Source of the DNA: a virus
Virus record (IMG/VR): IMGVR_UViG_3300033145_000381
Coordinates: 1-38,529 of that record
Length of the DNA: 38,529 nucleotides
Reading direction: 5' to 3' (one strand)
Each line of letters starts with the position of its first letter. The first letter of the stretch is position 1. Below the pieces are notes generated by a model. It was not told the origin of the DNA. It saw nothing but the letters and a program-made list of their open reading frames with translations, and searched no databases. Below are positions 32,103 to 38,513 of this stretch, piece after piece. Both the position numbers and the translations under genes were made by a program.

Positions 32103-32314
32103 TCGAAAAACGCCATAGCAAAACAACAATAATTAGAGTACCCTGTGGGCGGCCGGTTGAGATCCGGCTGCCTGTTTGGGCCAACGATGAGGCAAAGATC
32201 CGGGTACAAGCGGATCCGACTCAACTTTGGCGACATATTATTTTATTGACACAACCGGGACATTTTACTCATTACTACAATCAAAGGACGGAAAGGTGGA
32301 AAGCCTTAAAATAG
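32099..32314 (+). CDS. Small protein with LPVWAN motif
   Basis: From ATG 32099 (ATGA overlap) the 71-residue product reads VEIRLPVWANDEAKIRV, then HIILLTQPGHFTHYYNQRTE. Its LPVWAN and ILL-x4-HY pattern recurs in the protein at 31266, with 17 identical bases at the motif, suggesting a small shared domain. Function unknown. Confidence 0.5.
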   Translation: MIEKRHSKTTIIRVPCGRPVEIRLPVWANDEAKIRVQADPTQLWRHIILLTQPGHFTHYYNQRTERWKALK

Positions 32315-32338
32315 CTTGTCCGGAAAGGAAAAAAATCG

Positions 32339-32881
32339 ATGTTTATCAAAATCAAAAATCATCTTATCAACTTGGCGCACGTTACCGATATCATAATCCA
32401 TGAAAAGGAAAAGGAGATCTTGTTTTTCTTCTCAAACGCCTCGGACTCACACCTTAAATATACGGTGTCCGGGAAAGATGGGAAAGGGCAAATCATTTCA
32501 CAAGCGGAATACGATCGCCTTGTAGATCTATGTTCGATCGACGGATATGAGGGAGCGGATGGGTTGTTAGATATTATGGATCCATTCAAGGACCTCAATC
32601 CTCTAAAATGCGTCGGCTTTGAGGAGTTTTTACAAATGGAACATGGAGCGCAGTTTGTCGGGACCAAAGACACGATCGTCGATGGTTATGCCGACTGGAT
32701 CTCGGATATGGATCCGGAGGATTTGATCCGGTTGGGGGACAAATATGCAAAAGTCAAGGCGGCCGCTTTCGGAAGATGCCGGGCGTGTGGATGCACGGAC
32801 GAACACGCCTGTCAAGGTGGATGCTCCTGGCTTACGCCGGCGCATGATCTTTGCTCCGCCTGTGGGGGAGGCGATCATTGA
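32339..32881 (+). CDS. Protein with C-terminal Cys-rich zinc domain
   Basis: The 180-residue product opens MFIKIKNHLINLAHVTDI and ends in CRACGCTDEHACQGGCSW followed by LCSAC, a zinc-binding module repeatedly seen in phage early proteins. AGGAAA lies upstream of the ATG. The last codons overlap a Phd-like antitoxin gene by 4 bases. No enzyme motif in the middle. Confidence 0.6.
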   Translation: MFIKIKNHLINLAHVTDIIIHEKEKEILFFFSNASDSHLKYTVSGKDGKGQIISQAEYDRLVDLCSIDGYEGADGLLDIMDPFKDLNPLKCVGFEEFLQMEHGAQFVGTKDTIVDGYADWISDMDPEDLIRLGDKYAKVKAAAFGRCRACGCTDEHACQGGCSWLTPAHDLCSACGGGDH

Positions 32882-33027
32882 AAAAAATTACTATGATGCA
32901 ACTCCGAAAAACGCCCGGCAAATATATTTATTGGCTTGTCGGGCATAACCGGGAGTCGTTTATCGTTACCAATCAAGGCAAGCCGATCGCAAAAATAACG
33001 CCTTATAAGGGGGAAAAGAGAAAATGA
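32878..33027 (+). CDS. Phd/YefM-like antitoxin, apparently orphan
   Basis: The TTG-initiated frame (overlapping the previous TGA) encodes 49 residues: ITMMQLRKTPGKYIYWLVG followed by ESFIVTNQGKPIAKITPY. This is the Phd/YefM signature (MxxLRxxPG ... VTNxGKPxAxI). Family members repress their own promoter and neutralise a toxin. No toxin is recognisable beside it, so it may neutralise a host toxin or serve only as a repressor. Its stop overlaps the next ATG by 4 bases. Confidence 0.7.
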   Translation: MKKITMMQLRKTPGKYIYWLVGHNRESFIVTNQGKPIAKITPYKGEKRK

Positions 33028-33464
33028 AACCGATCGCTTTTAAAAATTCAAACACGGTGTACGCAAAGGATCAGCCGGAATATTTAGACTTGCCGGCACT
33101 CCGTATGGAAAATGGCCAGGTAACGAGCTTGTGGAGCTTGTCCTGGATCGAGCGGATCCGGATCTTATTGTCGGGCCGGATGTTTTTTACTGTCTGGACC
33201 TTTAATAATCCGCTACAACCACAACGGCCGCACTTGGATCTTTCGGAGGTTGTTAAGATCCCGGAGCCGGTGGAGGGTTGGAAGCTCCCGGACGGCGAGC
33301 TTGAGGTCCGGTTTAAATATTCAACAGGGGAGGAGCGGATATATAATGTCCAAAGGAGCGCTGTCATTGCGCTTGAGGAGGGATCTTCACTACGGATTGA
33401 AACGTCGCATCCAAAACATCGGGAGGAGTGTCGTATAAGCGTCCAGGAGGCGCTCAATTTATGA
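33024..33464 (+). CDS. Common phage protein of unknown function, extended C-terminus
   Basis: The first 70 residues have the pattern of a widespread phage protein (MKPIAFKNSNTVYAKDQPEY, then SLSWIERIRILLSGRMFF and TFNNPLQPQ). The remaining ~75 residues add a domain ending RIETSHPKHREECRISVQEA. That end resembles the separate protein at 33628 (RIEVTHPKYAETFLAIEV), so the domain may have been duplicated or fused. Function unknown. Confidence 0.6.
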   Translation: MKPIAFKNSNTVYAKDQPEYLDLPALRMENGQVTSLWSLSWIERIRILLSGRMFFTVWTFNNPLQPQRPHLDLSEVVKIPEPVEGWKLPDGELEVRFKYSTGEERIYNVQRSAVIALEEGSSLRIETSHPKHREECRISVQEALNL

Positions 33465-33631
33465 TAGGATCCGCAAGAGTAAACGGTGTCCGGGTGTGCA
33501 AGTTTGAAATACAAGAGCCGTCTCTCTTATCAAAAGCGATCGGCTTTTGGAGCGACAAAGTTGTCCCGGTCCTCTTATTGGCGGCATCCTATTTATGCTT
33601 TGCTATTGCATTGGGAGGGATTCTGTCGTGA
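33461..33631 (+). CDS. Small membrane protein (56 residues)
   Basis: From ATG 33461 (ATGA overlap; AGGAGG at 33445-33450) the product ends in a hydrophobic helix (VVPVLLLAASYLCFAIALGG). It overlaps the next gene's GTG by 4 bases. Unknown role. Confidence 0.5.
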   Translation: MIGSARVNGVRVCKFEIQEPSLLSKAIGFWSDKVVPVLLLAASYLCFAIALGGILS

Positions 33632-33810
33632 GTAAATACGATCAAACAATCACAAGTATTGTCATTGATTTTGGAAAGGGCGTCAAGCGAGATTATCAAC
33701 TTAATAAAGAGTTGAGCGATGCTATCTCTAACGGCCGAGCTATTCGTATAGAGGTAACTCATCCGAAATATGCGGAGACTTTTCTCGCTATTGAGGTTAA
33801 ACCATTATGA
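33628..33810 (+). CDS. Small protein with HPK-type domain (60 residues)
   Basis: Starts at GTG 33628, with GGGAGGG upstream, overlapping the previous stop. The product (SIVIDFGKGVKRDYQLN ... RIEVTHPKYAETFLAIEV) resembles the C-terminal half of the protein at 33024. Unknown function. Confidence 0.5.
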   Translation: MSKYDQTITSIVIDFGKGVKRDYQLNKELSDAISNGRAIRIEVTHPKYAETFLAIEVKPL

Positions 33811-34004
33811 GCAAATGCTTACTAATAGCCCTGTGGATAACCCTGTTAACAACTTGTGGATTGCTTGTGTATTGGATGGTTTGCTGTTGTCTGTGGGCAA
33901 CAAAGGTGTTGTCTCCAGGCAACAGACGTGTTGTCTCCAGGCAACACCCTATATATACAACCAATGAAAGACAACAAAAACAATTAGTAGTTTCGCTCTA
34001 TTAG
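33807..34004 (+). CDS. Possible small membrane protein overlapping the origin
   Basis: An ATGA overlap and GAGG at 33793-33796 favour a start at 33807; residues 4-30 are hydrophobic. The frame, however, runs through the DnaA boxes and the 22-bp iterons, whose period is not a multiple of three. It may be a fortuitous open frame over regulatory DNA, or a short gene carrying the origin as lambda O does. Confidence 0.35.
   Translation: MSKCLLIALWITLLTTCGLLVYWMVCCCLWATKVLSPGNRRVVSRQHPIYTTNERQQKQLVVSLY
33832..33863 (-). promoter_or_regulatory. Two DnaA boxes
   Basis: TGTGGATAA at 33832-33840 is the exact complement of the consensus DnaA box TTATCCACA. TGTGGATTG at 33855-33863 matches 8 of 9, and the two starts are 23 bases apart in the same orientation. 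They lie just before the palindromic iterons, the usual order in iteron origins that use host DnaA. Confidence 0.7.
33886..33951. repeat. Three tandem 22-bp palindromic iterons
   Basis: GTTGTCTGTGGGCAAC (33886-33901), GTTGTCTCCAGGCAAC (33908-33923) and the same 16 bases at 33930-33945 are spaced exactly 22 bases apart, two helical turns. Each is an inverted repeat (GTTGTC/GGCAAC arms, one mismatch). Spacing, symmetry and the adjacent DnaA boxes fit origin iterons bound by an O-type dimer. A fourth, perfectly symmetric relative lies at 35409. Confidence 0.8.
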
Positions 34005-34008
34005 AGCG
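33994..34008. promoter_or_regulatory. 15-bp perfect palindrome, possible operator
   Basis: CGCTCTA-T-TAGAGCG is a perfect odd palindrome of 7-base arms located 32 bases before the ATG of the basic protein gene. There is no T-run after it, so an operator is more likely than a terminator. It could be a binding site for a dimeric repressor of the 34040 gene or part of the origin. Confidence 0.5.
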
Positions 34009-34039
34009 CTGCTGTTGAAAATCTTGGAGGTTTAACCCT

Positions 34040-34567
34040 ATGGATAAAAAAGGCATTAAAAAAATCAAGACTCTACATAAGAAACTCGTTAAAGAGGCAA
34101 GCAAGCATCCATCGAGATTAAGAAATGCGTTGAAGGATAATTTTGAGGAAACGATGGACAAGAAAGCAAGGATCAAGAATGTAAAGATCAAAGCAAAAGG
34201 ATCCTCATCCGGTACGGTTAAGGTTGAAACATCAACAAAGGATCCAAAAGATATTGCTCACAAGGATATTTTACAGATCATCTATGATTTACTACCAGGA
34301 GCAAAGACCAAAGCCGGTAAGCAAAAAAGATCAAACAAAAACGCATCGGATTTGATATATAAGGCGGTCCTTGATTATCTCATCCGTGAGCGCAACGTGA
34401 TTAAGATCCGAAACCATGTAATCCTTGAAAGCGACACATATCAAAAGCTCCGTGAAAGAGCTATGGTCGAAGGATCTAAAATCGGTGCTGACGCCGTTTT
34501 TAAGCGATTCAAAAAGAAAAGCCTGTGGAGACGGTTAAGGTGTGCCTTTAAAGGCTACGTTCATTGA
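34040..34567 (+). CDS. Basic protein of unknown function near the origin
   Basis: The 175-residue product is strongly Lys/Arg-rich and mostly helical (KIKTLHKKLVKEASKHPSRL at the start; ADAVFKRFKKKSLWRRLRC at the end). Its central part has ILQIIYDLLPGAKT and DLIYKAVLDYLIRERNVIKI, the latter reminiscent of a helix-turn-helix. GGAGG lies upstream of the ATG. Position just after the origin and the charge suggest DNA binding, for example an origin-associated or nucleoid-like protein; no family is recognised. Confidence 0.5.
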   Translation: MDKKGIKKIKTLHKKLVKEASKHPSRLRNALKDNFEETMDKKARIKNVKIKAKGSSSGTVKVETSTKDPKDIAHKDILQIIYDLLPGAKTKAGKQKRSNKNASDLIYKAVLDYLIRERNVIKIRNHVILESDTYQKLRERAMVEGSKIGADAVFKRFKKKSLWRRLRCAFKGYVH

Positions 34568-34613
34568 ATACAGCTTATTAACAGGTATCTAAAAGAGGGG
34601 AGGGGAGAGAATT

Positions 34614-34928
34614 ATGACATGGATAGAAGTCCGCAAGGATGTAACATTTAATAGGATGGCAATGATTTTCCTTTGGATTGTGCTACTGCTTGACTGTATA
34701 GTCGTGCATGGCTGTCTGAGGAAAGAACAACAAGAGGCGATCAAGAGTGTCAAGGAAGTGGCTCAAGTAAAGAAGGATCTCATTAAAATAAAAGACGATC
34801 TATCGTATGAAAAGAGCGTTTTCTGGAAACAAAAAGAGATTGTCAGCGAGATCCAGAGGATGCTCGAGAATCATTACGGCCATGTTTACATCGATAAGAG
34901 GCCGATTTATTGGAGGGAGGATCTATAA
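34614..34928 (+). CDS. Membrane-anchored coiled-coil protein (spanin-like topology)
   Basis: The 104-residue product has a basic N-terminus (RKDVTFNR), one membrane helix (MAMIFLWIVLLLDCIVVHG) and a coiled-coil tail (QKEIVSEIQRMLENHYG), the topology of an inner-membrane spanin with the C-terminus outside. GGGGAGGGGAGAG precedes the ATG. No overlapping outer-membrane partner is seen here, so a lysis role is only a possibility. Confidence 0.45.
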   Translation: MTWIEVRKDVTFNRMAMIFLWIVLLLDCIVVHGCLRKEQQEAIKSVKEVAQVKKDLIKIKDDLSYEKSVFWKQKEIVSEIQRMLENHYGHVYIDKRPIYWREDL

Positions 34929-35108
34929 ATGGCAGCTTATATTTGTGCAAAGCAATATCGTGGGGTATTGGTAGGAGGAGGATGGTACGGCGACGAGCCG
35001 TATTGCCATAGTTTCGTTGATAAGCCCGGCGAGGATTGTGCGGAGTGTAAGGCGGTTATCAAGACGATCGAGAAGCAACGAGATAAACCAATCATATCGG
35101 AGGAGTAG
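34929..35108 (+). CDS. Small Cys-containing protein (59 residues)
   Basis: Starts at an ATG immediately after the previous stop, with GGAGG upstream. It has Cys6, a PYCHSF block and a CAEC pair, so it could bind zinc. It contains a glycine/tyrosine stretch (GGGWYGDEPYC). It ends one base before the next ATG. Unknown. Confidence 0.5.
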   Translation: MAAYICAKQYRGVLVGGGWYGDEPYCHSFVDKPGEDCAECKAVIKTIEKQRDKPIISEE

Positions 35109-35246
35109 ATGAGTATAGATCCGGGAACAAACGAAAACTTTTACGATCCGAGGTTTGATAAAAAGACATTGAAGTTTTGCGATCGATGTAAAGCAATGAA
35201 GTCTCGATCACATATTAAGAAGTGCAAAAAGAGAGGCAAATTATGA
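35109..35246 (+). CDS. Small zinc-finger protein (45 residues)
   Basis: The ATG follows the previous stop directly, with GGAGG about 10 bases upstream. The product ends FCDRCKAMKSRSHIKKCKK, a CxxC/H-x3-C zinc finger with a basic tail. The stop overlaps the next ATG by 4 bases. Possible nucleic-acid binding. Confidence 0.55.
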   Translation: MSIDPGTNENFYDPRFDKKTLKFCDRCKAMKSRSHIKKCKKRGKL

Positions 35247-35389
35247 ACGCAAAGAAAGCTAAAGCGCTCCGCCGGTTTGTTTTTAACATCATGGCAACCA
35301 GGCGGACCAAAGCCTCATGCAAACAACTCTACGCAGCCGCAAAGAAAGATTATGCTTGCGGTCGCATCGTTATCGATAAGTCTCAATAA
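35243..35389 (+). CDS. Small basic protein (48 residues)
   Basis: From an ATGA overlap the frame encodes a basic helical product (AKALRRFVFNIMATRRTKAS, then AAAKKDYACGRIVIDK). It is the last gene before the terminase promoter region. No motif; real by its coupling. Confidence 0.45.
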   Translation: MNAKKAKALRRFVFNIMATRRTKASCKQLYAAAKKDYACGRIVIDKSQ

Positions 35390-35408
35390 TCCCCCCACGT
35401 CGAGCGTC

Positions 35409-35424
35409 GTTGCCGCCAGGCAAC
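35409..35424. promoter_or_regulatory. Solitary perfect copy of the iteron palindrome
   Basis: GTTGCCGCCAGGCAAC has perfect GTTGCC/GGCAAC arms and matches the iterons at 33886-33945 in 14 of 16 bases. It ends 27 bases before the -35 of the terminase promoter, a position used by activators and some repressors. The protein that binds the origin may therefore also control late or packaging transcription. Confidence 0.6.
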
Positions 35425-35451
35425 AGGATAAATCAATATCCTGGAAACTCC

Positions 35452-35482
35452 TTGACAAATCCATAAACATTATGCCTATAAT
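35452..35482 (+). promoter_or_regulatory. Strong sigma70-type promoter for the terminase/late genes
   Basis: Perfect TTGACA (35452-35457) and perfect TATAAT (35477-35482) with a 19-base spacer, longer than the ideal 17. The long spacer suggests that an activator or topology affects strength. Transcription would begin near 35489, right at the first base of the RNA structure downstream. Confidence 0.75.
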
Positions 35483-35490
35483 GTAAGCAT

Positions 35491-35563
35491 AACGGCTTGG
35501 GATGTATCATTACAACCTCGGGAGAGTCCGGACACCCTCCCGGGGTTGACCTCATAAGCCGTT
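35491..35563 (+). ncRNA. Structured leader RNA ahead of the small terminase gene
   Basis: An outer 8-bp stem pairs AACGGCTT (35491-35498) with AAGCCGTT (35556-35563). Inside it a 12-bp stem pairs CAACCTCGGGAG (35513-35524) with CTCCCGGGGTTG (35537-35548), with one G-U pair, around a loop AGTCCGGACACC. The 5' side linker is 14 bases, the 3' one 7 bases. It begins at the predicted transcription start and is followed by no T-run, so it is not a simple terminator. It may be a 5' stabiliser, a regulator of terminase translation, a pac/cos element or a packaging RNA. I know of no matching family. Confidence 0.6.
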
Positions 35564-35599
35564 TAATCCCATGCTAGAACAATGAGAGAGGACTACTGC

Positions 35600-35956
35600 A
35601 TGGGCGTAGATGATATGAAGAAGTATAGATTTAAACCCGGCGAGTCCGGAAACCCTCTCGGCCGGCCCAAAGGCTCCCGAAACATCACAACCAACCTCAA
35701 AGAACTACTCGAAATCGAAATCGAAACGGAAGATCCACTCTCCGGAGAAAAGACAACCATGCCGGTTGCAGCTTTACTCAATGCCCGGCTTGTGCGCAAG
35801 GCTCTTGATGGATCAGAGAAAGCGATCCGGGAGATCTACGATCGCATTGAGGGACGTCCAAAACAAAAGCTCGATGTTACAGCCGATGCAAAGATTAAAG
35901 GATTTCTTAATGCCTGTATGTCTAAGGCCGTCAAAGGCAATGAGGGGGCCGCATGA
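35600..35956 (+). CDS. Small terminase-like protein (DUF5681)
   Basis: The 118-residue product begins with KPGESGNPLGRPKGSRNITT, the defining DUF5681 motif found in proteins encoded beside large terminase genes, followed by a helical segment with RLVRKALDGSEKAIREIYDR and GRPKQKLDV. I place the start at ATG 35600 with AGAGAGGA 7 bases upstream; an ATG at 35582 lacks a site. It lies behind a strong promoter and a structured leader and overlaps the large subunit by 4 bases. Role: recognition of phage DNA for packaging, inferred from context. Confidence 0.8.
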   Translation: MGVDDMKKYRFKPGESGNPLGRPKGSRNITTNLKELLEIEIETEDPLSGEKTTMPVAALLNARLVRKALDGSEKAIREIYDRIEGRPKQKLDVTADAKIKGFLNACMSKAVKGNEGAA

Positions 35957-37530
35957 TCCAGGCTGTAAACCAATCAGTCGAATATAATGAGGATGCGATG
36001 ATCGAAACTTATCGCAAGATGCACAGATCCCTTGTTGACTTCCGGGCGATCGGACTCATCAATGATCCGACAGACGAGGCGCCGCCGGCAAACTTTCATT
36101 TCCAATGGTCCCATCTTCTATTAGCCGGTATGGATAACGAAGCGATCGAGGGATATCGAGAGAGCGCCAAAGGCCAATACGTCCTCCGGTCCTTTCCGCT
36201 TTACCGCTTGAAGTTTCCAAAGAGATCCCAATCATATATCGTTTTAATTAAAGCCAATCAGAAGCTCGCAGAGAATAAGCTGCTTGAGATCGAGGACGAA
36301 TACTCGAACAATCCGCTATTAAACGCTAATTGCGAGGAGATCAAAGTCCGGTCCGGTAAAGTTTTCTCGGTGGACGTCCGGGATGAGCAAGGCGAGATTA
36401 TCAACATCCGCATCGAGGCCTATGGTAAGGGAGCATCCATCCGGGGATTATCCAACTTAGATCGTCGTCCGGATATCGTAATCATCGATGATCCCCAGGA
36501 CAAAGAGGATTCAAAGTCCGAGACGGTCCTTGCGAACGATTGGGATTGGTTCCTATCTGATATCATGTTTTTGTCGAAGAAGTGCCGCATATTCCTTATT
36601 GGTAACAACATGGGCGACAAGTGCATCATTGAGCAAGTGCGCAGAAATGCACAGATCCTCGGGTTTAACTTCCGTCGAGTTCCGGTTATGAATAAGATGG
36701 AGATCCCATTGTGGCCAATCCGGGAAGTCCGGGAGAATATTCTCAAAGAGCGAGAAGCGTACCGATCGATCGGCAAGATTGATATTTGGCTGCAAGAAAG
36801 AATGTGTCTCTCGATTGACGAGGAGACAAAGGTATTCAAAAAGATCTATCGTGCGTACTACTCGGCCGGGAACAAAATAAACATCGCCGGTCAATCATCG
36901 ATCTATGTAACTTTGGATCCGGCATCGAGCAAAGAGAAATCATCTTGCTATCGTGCTTTTGTCGTCAATGCAGTAACTCCCGATAATCTTTGGCATCTTA
37001 TGGACGTGCCATATGGCTTTTGGGACTCGGTGGAATTGATCGACCAAATGTTTGATATCGTTTGCAAGTGGAGGCCTGTATGCGTTGGGATCGAGAAAGG
37101 TATTTATAAGCAAGTGATTGAGCCTTTCATCGATATTGAAATGCGTCGTCGAAACATTTACTTTGAGATCCGTCCATTGGAGCATGGTAAGGAAGGATCC
37201 AAACTCGAGAGGATCAAGATGCTCGCTCCTCGCTTTAAGGTTAAGACAATCCTATTCCCAACGGAGCCGGTGGATCCCTGGGTTGCGGAAATGGAGGCCG
37301 AAATGGAGGGCGTTACAAAGGATCGGATCAAGAGTCTCCGGATCGATCTCGTCGATGCCCTGGCAATGCAATCGCAGATCGCAGAGCCTCCGGTTAGAAT
37401 GTCGTCGATATATACAACTCCAAAGGGAAAGAGAATCATCCCGGGTATGGAGCCTAAAATACAACAGATGATCCAGGGATCGAGACAGTATCATCCCTCA
37501 CAATTACCGAGACAGGCCATAACAGATTAA
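35953..37530 (+). CDS. Terminase large subunit
   Basis: The 525-residue product has an ATPase domain with Walker B DIVIIDDPQD (about residues 175-184, preceded by IRGLSNLDRRP), an SKKCRIFLIGNNMG motif-III-like stretch, and a C-terminal RNase H-like nuclease: VTLDPASSKEKS with the first Asp, VGIEKGIYKQ, and RIDLVDALAM with the last Asp. The Walker A site reads ESAKGQY (near residues 74-80), a deviant A-K-G in place of G-K-S/T, as in some podovirus enzymes. It powers DNA packaging through the portal and cuts concatemers. Confidence 0.9.
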   Translation: MIQAVNQSVEYNEDAMIETYRKMHRSLVDFRAIGLINDPTDEAPPANFHFQWSHLLLAGMDNEAIEGYRESAKGQYVLRSFPLYRLKFPKRSQSYIVLIKANQKLAENKLLEIEDEYSNNPLLNANCEEIKVRSGKVFSVDVRDEQGEIINIRIEAYGKGASIRGLSNLDRRPDIVIIDDPQDKEDSKSETVLANDWDWFLSDIMFLSKKCRIFLIGNNMGDKCIIEQVRRNAQILGFNFRRVPVMNKMEIPLWPIREVRENILKEREAYRSIGKIDIWLQERMCLSIDEETKVFKKIYRAYYSAGNKINIAGQSSIYVTLDPASSKEKSSCYRAFVVNAVTPDNLWHLMDVPYGFWDSVELIDQMFDIVCKWRPVCVGIEKGIYKQVIEPFIDIEMRRRNIYFEIRPLEHGKEGSKLERIKMLAPRFKVKTILFPTEPVDPWVAEMEAEMEGVTKDRIKSLRIDLVDALAMQSQIAEPPVRMSSIYTTPKGKRIIPGMEPKIQQMIQGSRQYHPSQLPRQAITD

Positions 37531-37542
37531 TAGGAGGACATG

Positions 37543-37866
37543 ATGCGCACAAATCATATGATATTAGGACGGACATTAAAAGCCGGTTTCTTCACGAGCC
37601 TTGCATTAGCGATCGGAGGAGGACTAGCAATCGGAGCCGGCGTACAAAGCGTGTTGAGGCCAAAGCAAAAGTCTCAAGCAGCTCCGGCAGCAACTCCTAT
37701 AAAAACTCCGGACGCCTCAACATTGCAGCAAAAGGCAGCCGATACAGCGTCCGAGACAGCGCTCAAGAAACGTCGGGCAAGAACGACAACAGTTTTAACC
37801 GGTCCCCGGGGATTATTGACGGAGCCTAAAACCGAGCAAAAAGGCCTCGCCGGGACGTTAGGATAA
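37543..37866 (+). CDS. Small virion-region protein with LTGPRG motif
   Basis: ATGs at 37540 and 37543 both follow AGGAGG (37533-37538); 37543 has the better spacing, giving 107 residues. There is a hydrophobic Gly/Ala segment (FFTSLALAIGGGLAIGAGV), then a Pro/Ala/Thr stretch, then RRARTTTVLTGPRGLL and an AGTLG end. The R-x-x-T-x-LTGP-x-G pattern is common in short proteins near phage head genes. A structural or assembly role is inferred. Confidence 0.6.
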   Translation: MRTNHMILGRTLKAGFFTSLALAIGGGLAIGAGVQSVLRPKQKSQAAPAATPIKTPDASTLQQKAADTASETALKKRRARTTTVLTGPRGLLTEPKTEQKGLAGTLG

Positions 37867-37867
37867 T

Positions 37868-38032
37868 ATGAAATATCCGAGAAAATGGGAAGAAATAAAC
37901 AACGATGATACAGCCGGAGCCGCACGTCTCAAAGTGTTTGGAGGGTGGATCGTTTGTGCATGGAGCAATATCGAAACATCAGAGTCAATATGCTTTGTCC
38001 CGGACAAAATACATGAGTGGGAGTTGGAATAA
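37868..38032 (+). CDS. Small phage protein (54 residues)
   Basis: The frame starts one base after the previous stop and ends one base before the acetyltransferase ATG. The product includes LKVFGGWIVCAWSN and ICFVPDKIHEWELE, the GGW(I/L)V ... FVPDxxHxWE pattern seen in many short phage proteins. Function unknown. Confidence 0.65.
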   Translation: MKYPRKWEEINNDDTAGAARLKVFGGWIVCAWSNIETSESICFVPDKIHEWELE

Positions 38033-38033
38033 T

Positions 38034-38513
38034 ATGCAAATACGACAAGCAGAGAAAAGAGATATCCCTCAAATGATCCCAATGGTCCGGGCTTTCCATA
38101 AGGAAACGCTCGAGCCTTTTGGTATGGGTTATGACACGCTATCGGTGGAGAAAACGCTCACAGCTTTTGTTGATTATCACGTTGGACTTGTTGTTGAGGT
38201 TGATGGAGATCTCCCGGGATCCACGCATATCGTCGGGTTGATTGGCGGCGCCATTGTCCCATCGTTTACAGATCTCCGGATCAAGATATTCTATGAGTCG
38301 ATGTGGTATGTCCTCCCGGAGCATCGTGGAGGATCTAACGGTATCAAGCTCCTCAAATTAGTTGAGGATTATTGCGTTAAGGTAGGAGTCAATAAGATCG
38401 TGATGATTGGGATGTATAACGATAACCGTGAGAAGCTCGCCGGGTTTTATAGCCGGATGGGATTTAAAGAGCTCGAGATCCATTATATAAAGGACTTGCC
38501 TAATGCCATTTAA
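38034..38513 (+). CDS. GNAT-family acetyltransferase next to the portal
   Basis: The 159-residue product starts at ATG 38034; earlier in-frame ATGs would overlap the previous gene. It has the GNAT layout: N-terminal strand and helix (MQIRQAEKRDIPQMIPMVR), ESMWYVLPEHRGGSNGIKLL with the acetyl-CoA-binding R/Q-x-x-G-x-G-like loop as RGGSNG, and the YSRMGFKELEI end. Relatives lie between terminase and portal in many podoviruses. Target unknown; a head or host protein is possible. The stop is at 38511-38513 and overlaps the portal start when the circle is joined. Confidence 0.82.
   Translation: MQIRQAEKRDIPQMIPMVRAFHKETLEPFGMGYDTLSVEKTLTAFVDYHVGLVVEVDGDLPGSTHIVGLIGGAIVPSFTDLRIKIFYESMWYVLPEHRGGSNGIKLLKLVEDYCVKVGVNKIVMIGMYNDNREKLAGFYSRMGFKELEIHYIKDLPNAI

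Larger units (their letters stand above)
33825..34033. other. Candidate origin of replication
   Basis: The order is DnaA boxes, three iterons, then an AT-rich stretch (33949-34005: ATATATACAA, then an A-rich run including GACAACAAAAACAATTAG) that could melt, then a perfect palindrome at 33994. This parallels lambda ori. The replication-O DNA-binding domain encoded at 30925 is the natural binder. There is no GATC between about 33,644 and 34,169, the longest such gap noted in the early region. Confidence 0.6.

Noticed and set aside
35489-35570. tRNA-like look of the leader (CTCAT before AAGCC)
   Set aside because: No cloverleaf fits: the two stems are nested, there is no TTC-type T-arm and no acceptor stem of 7 pairs.
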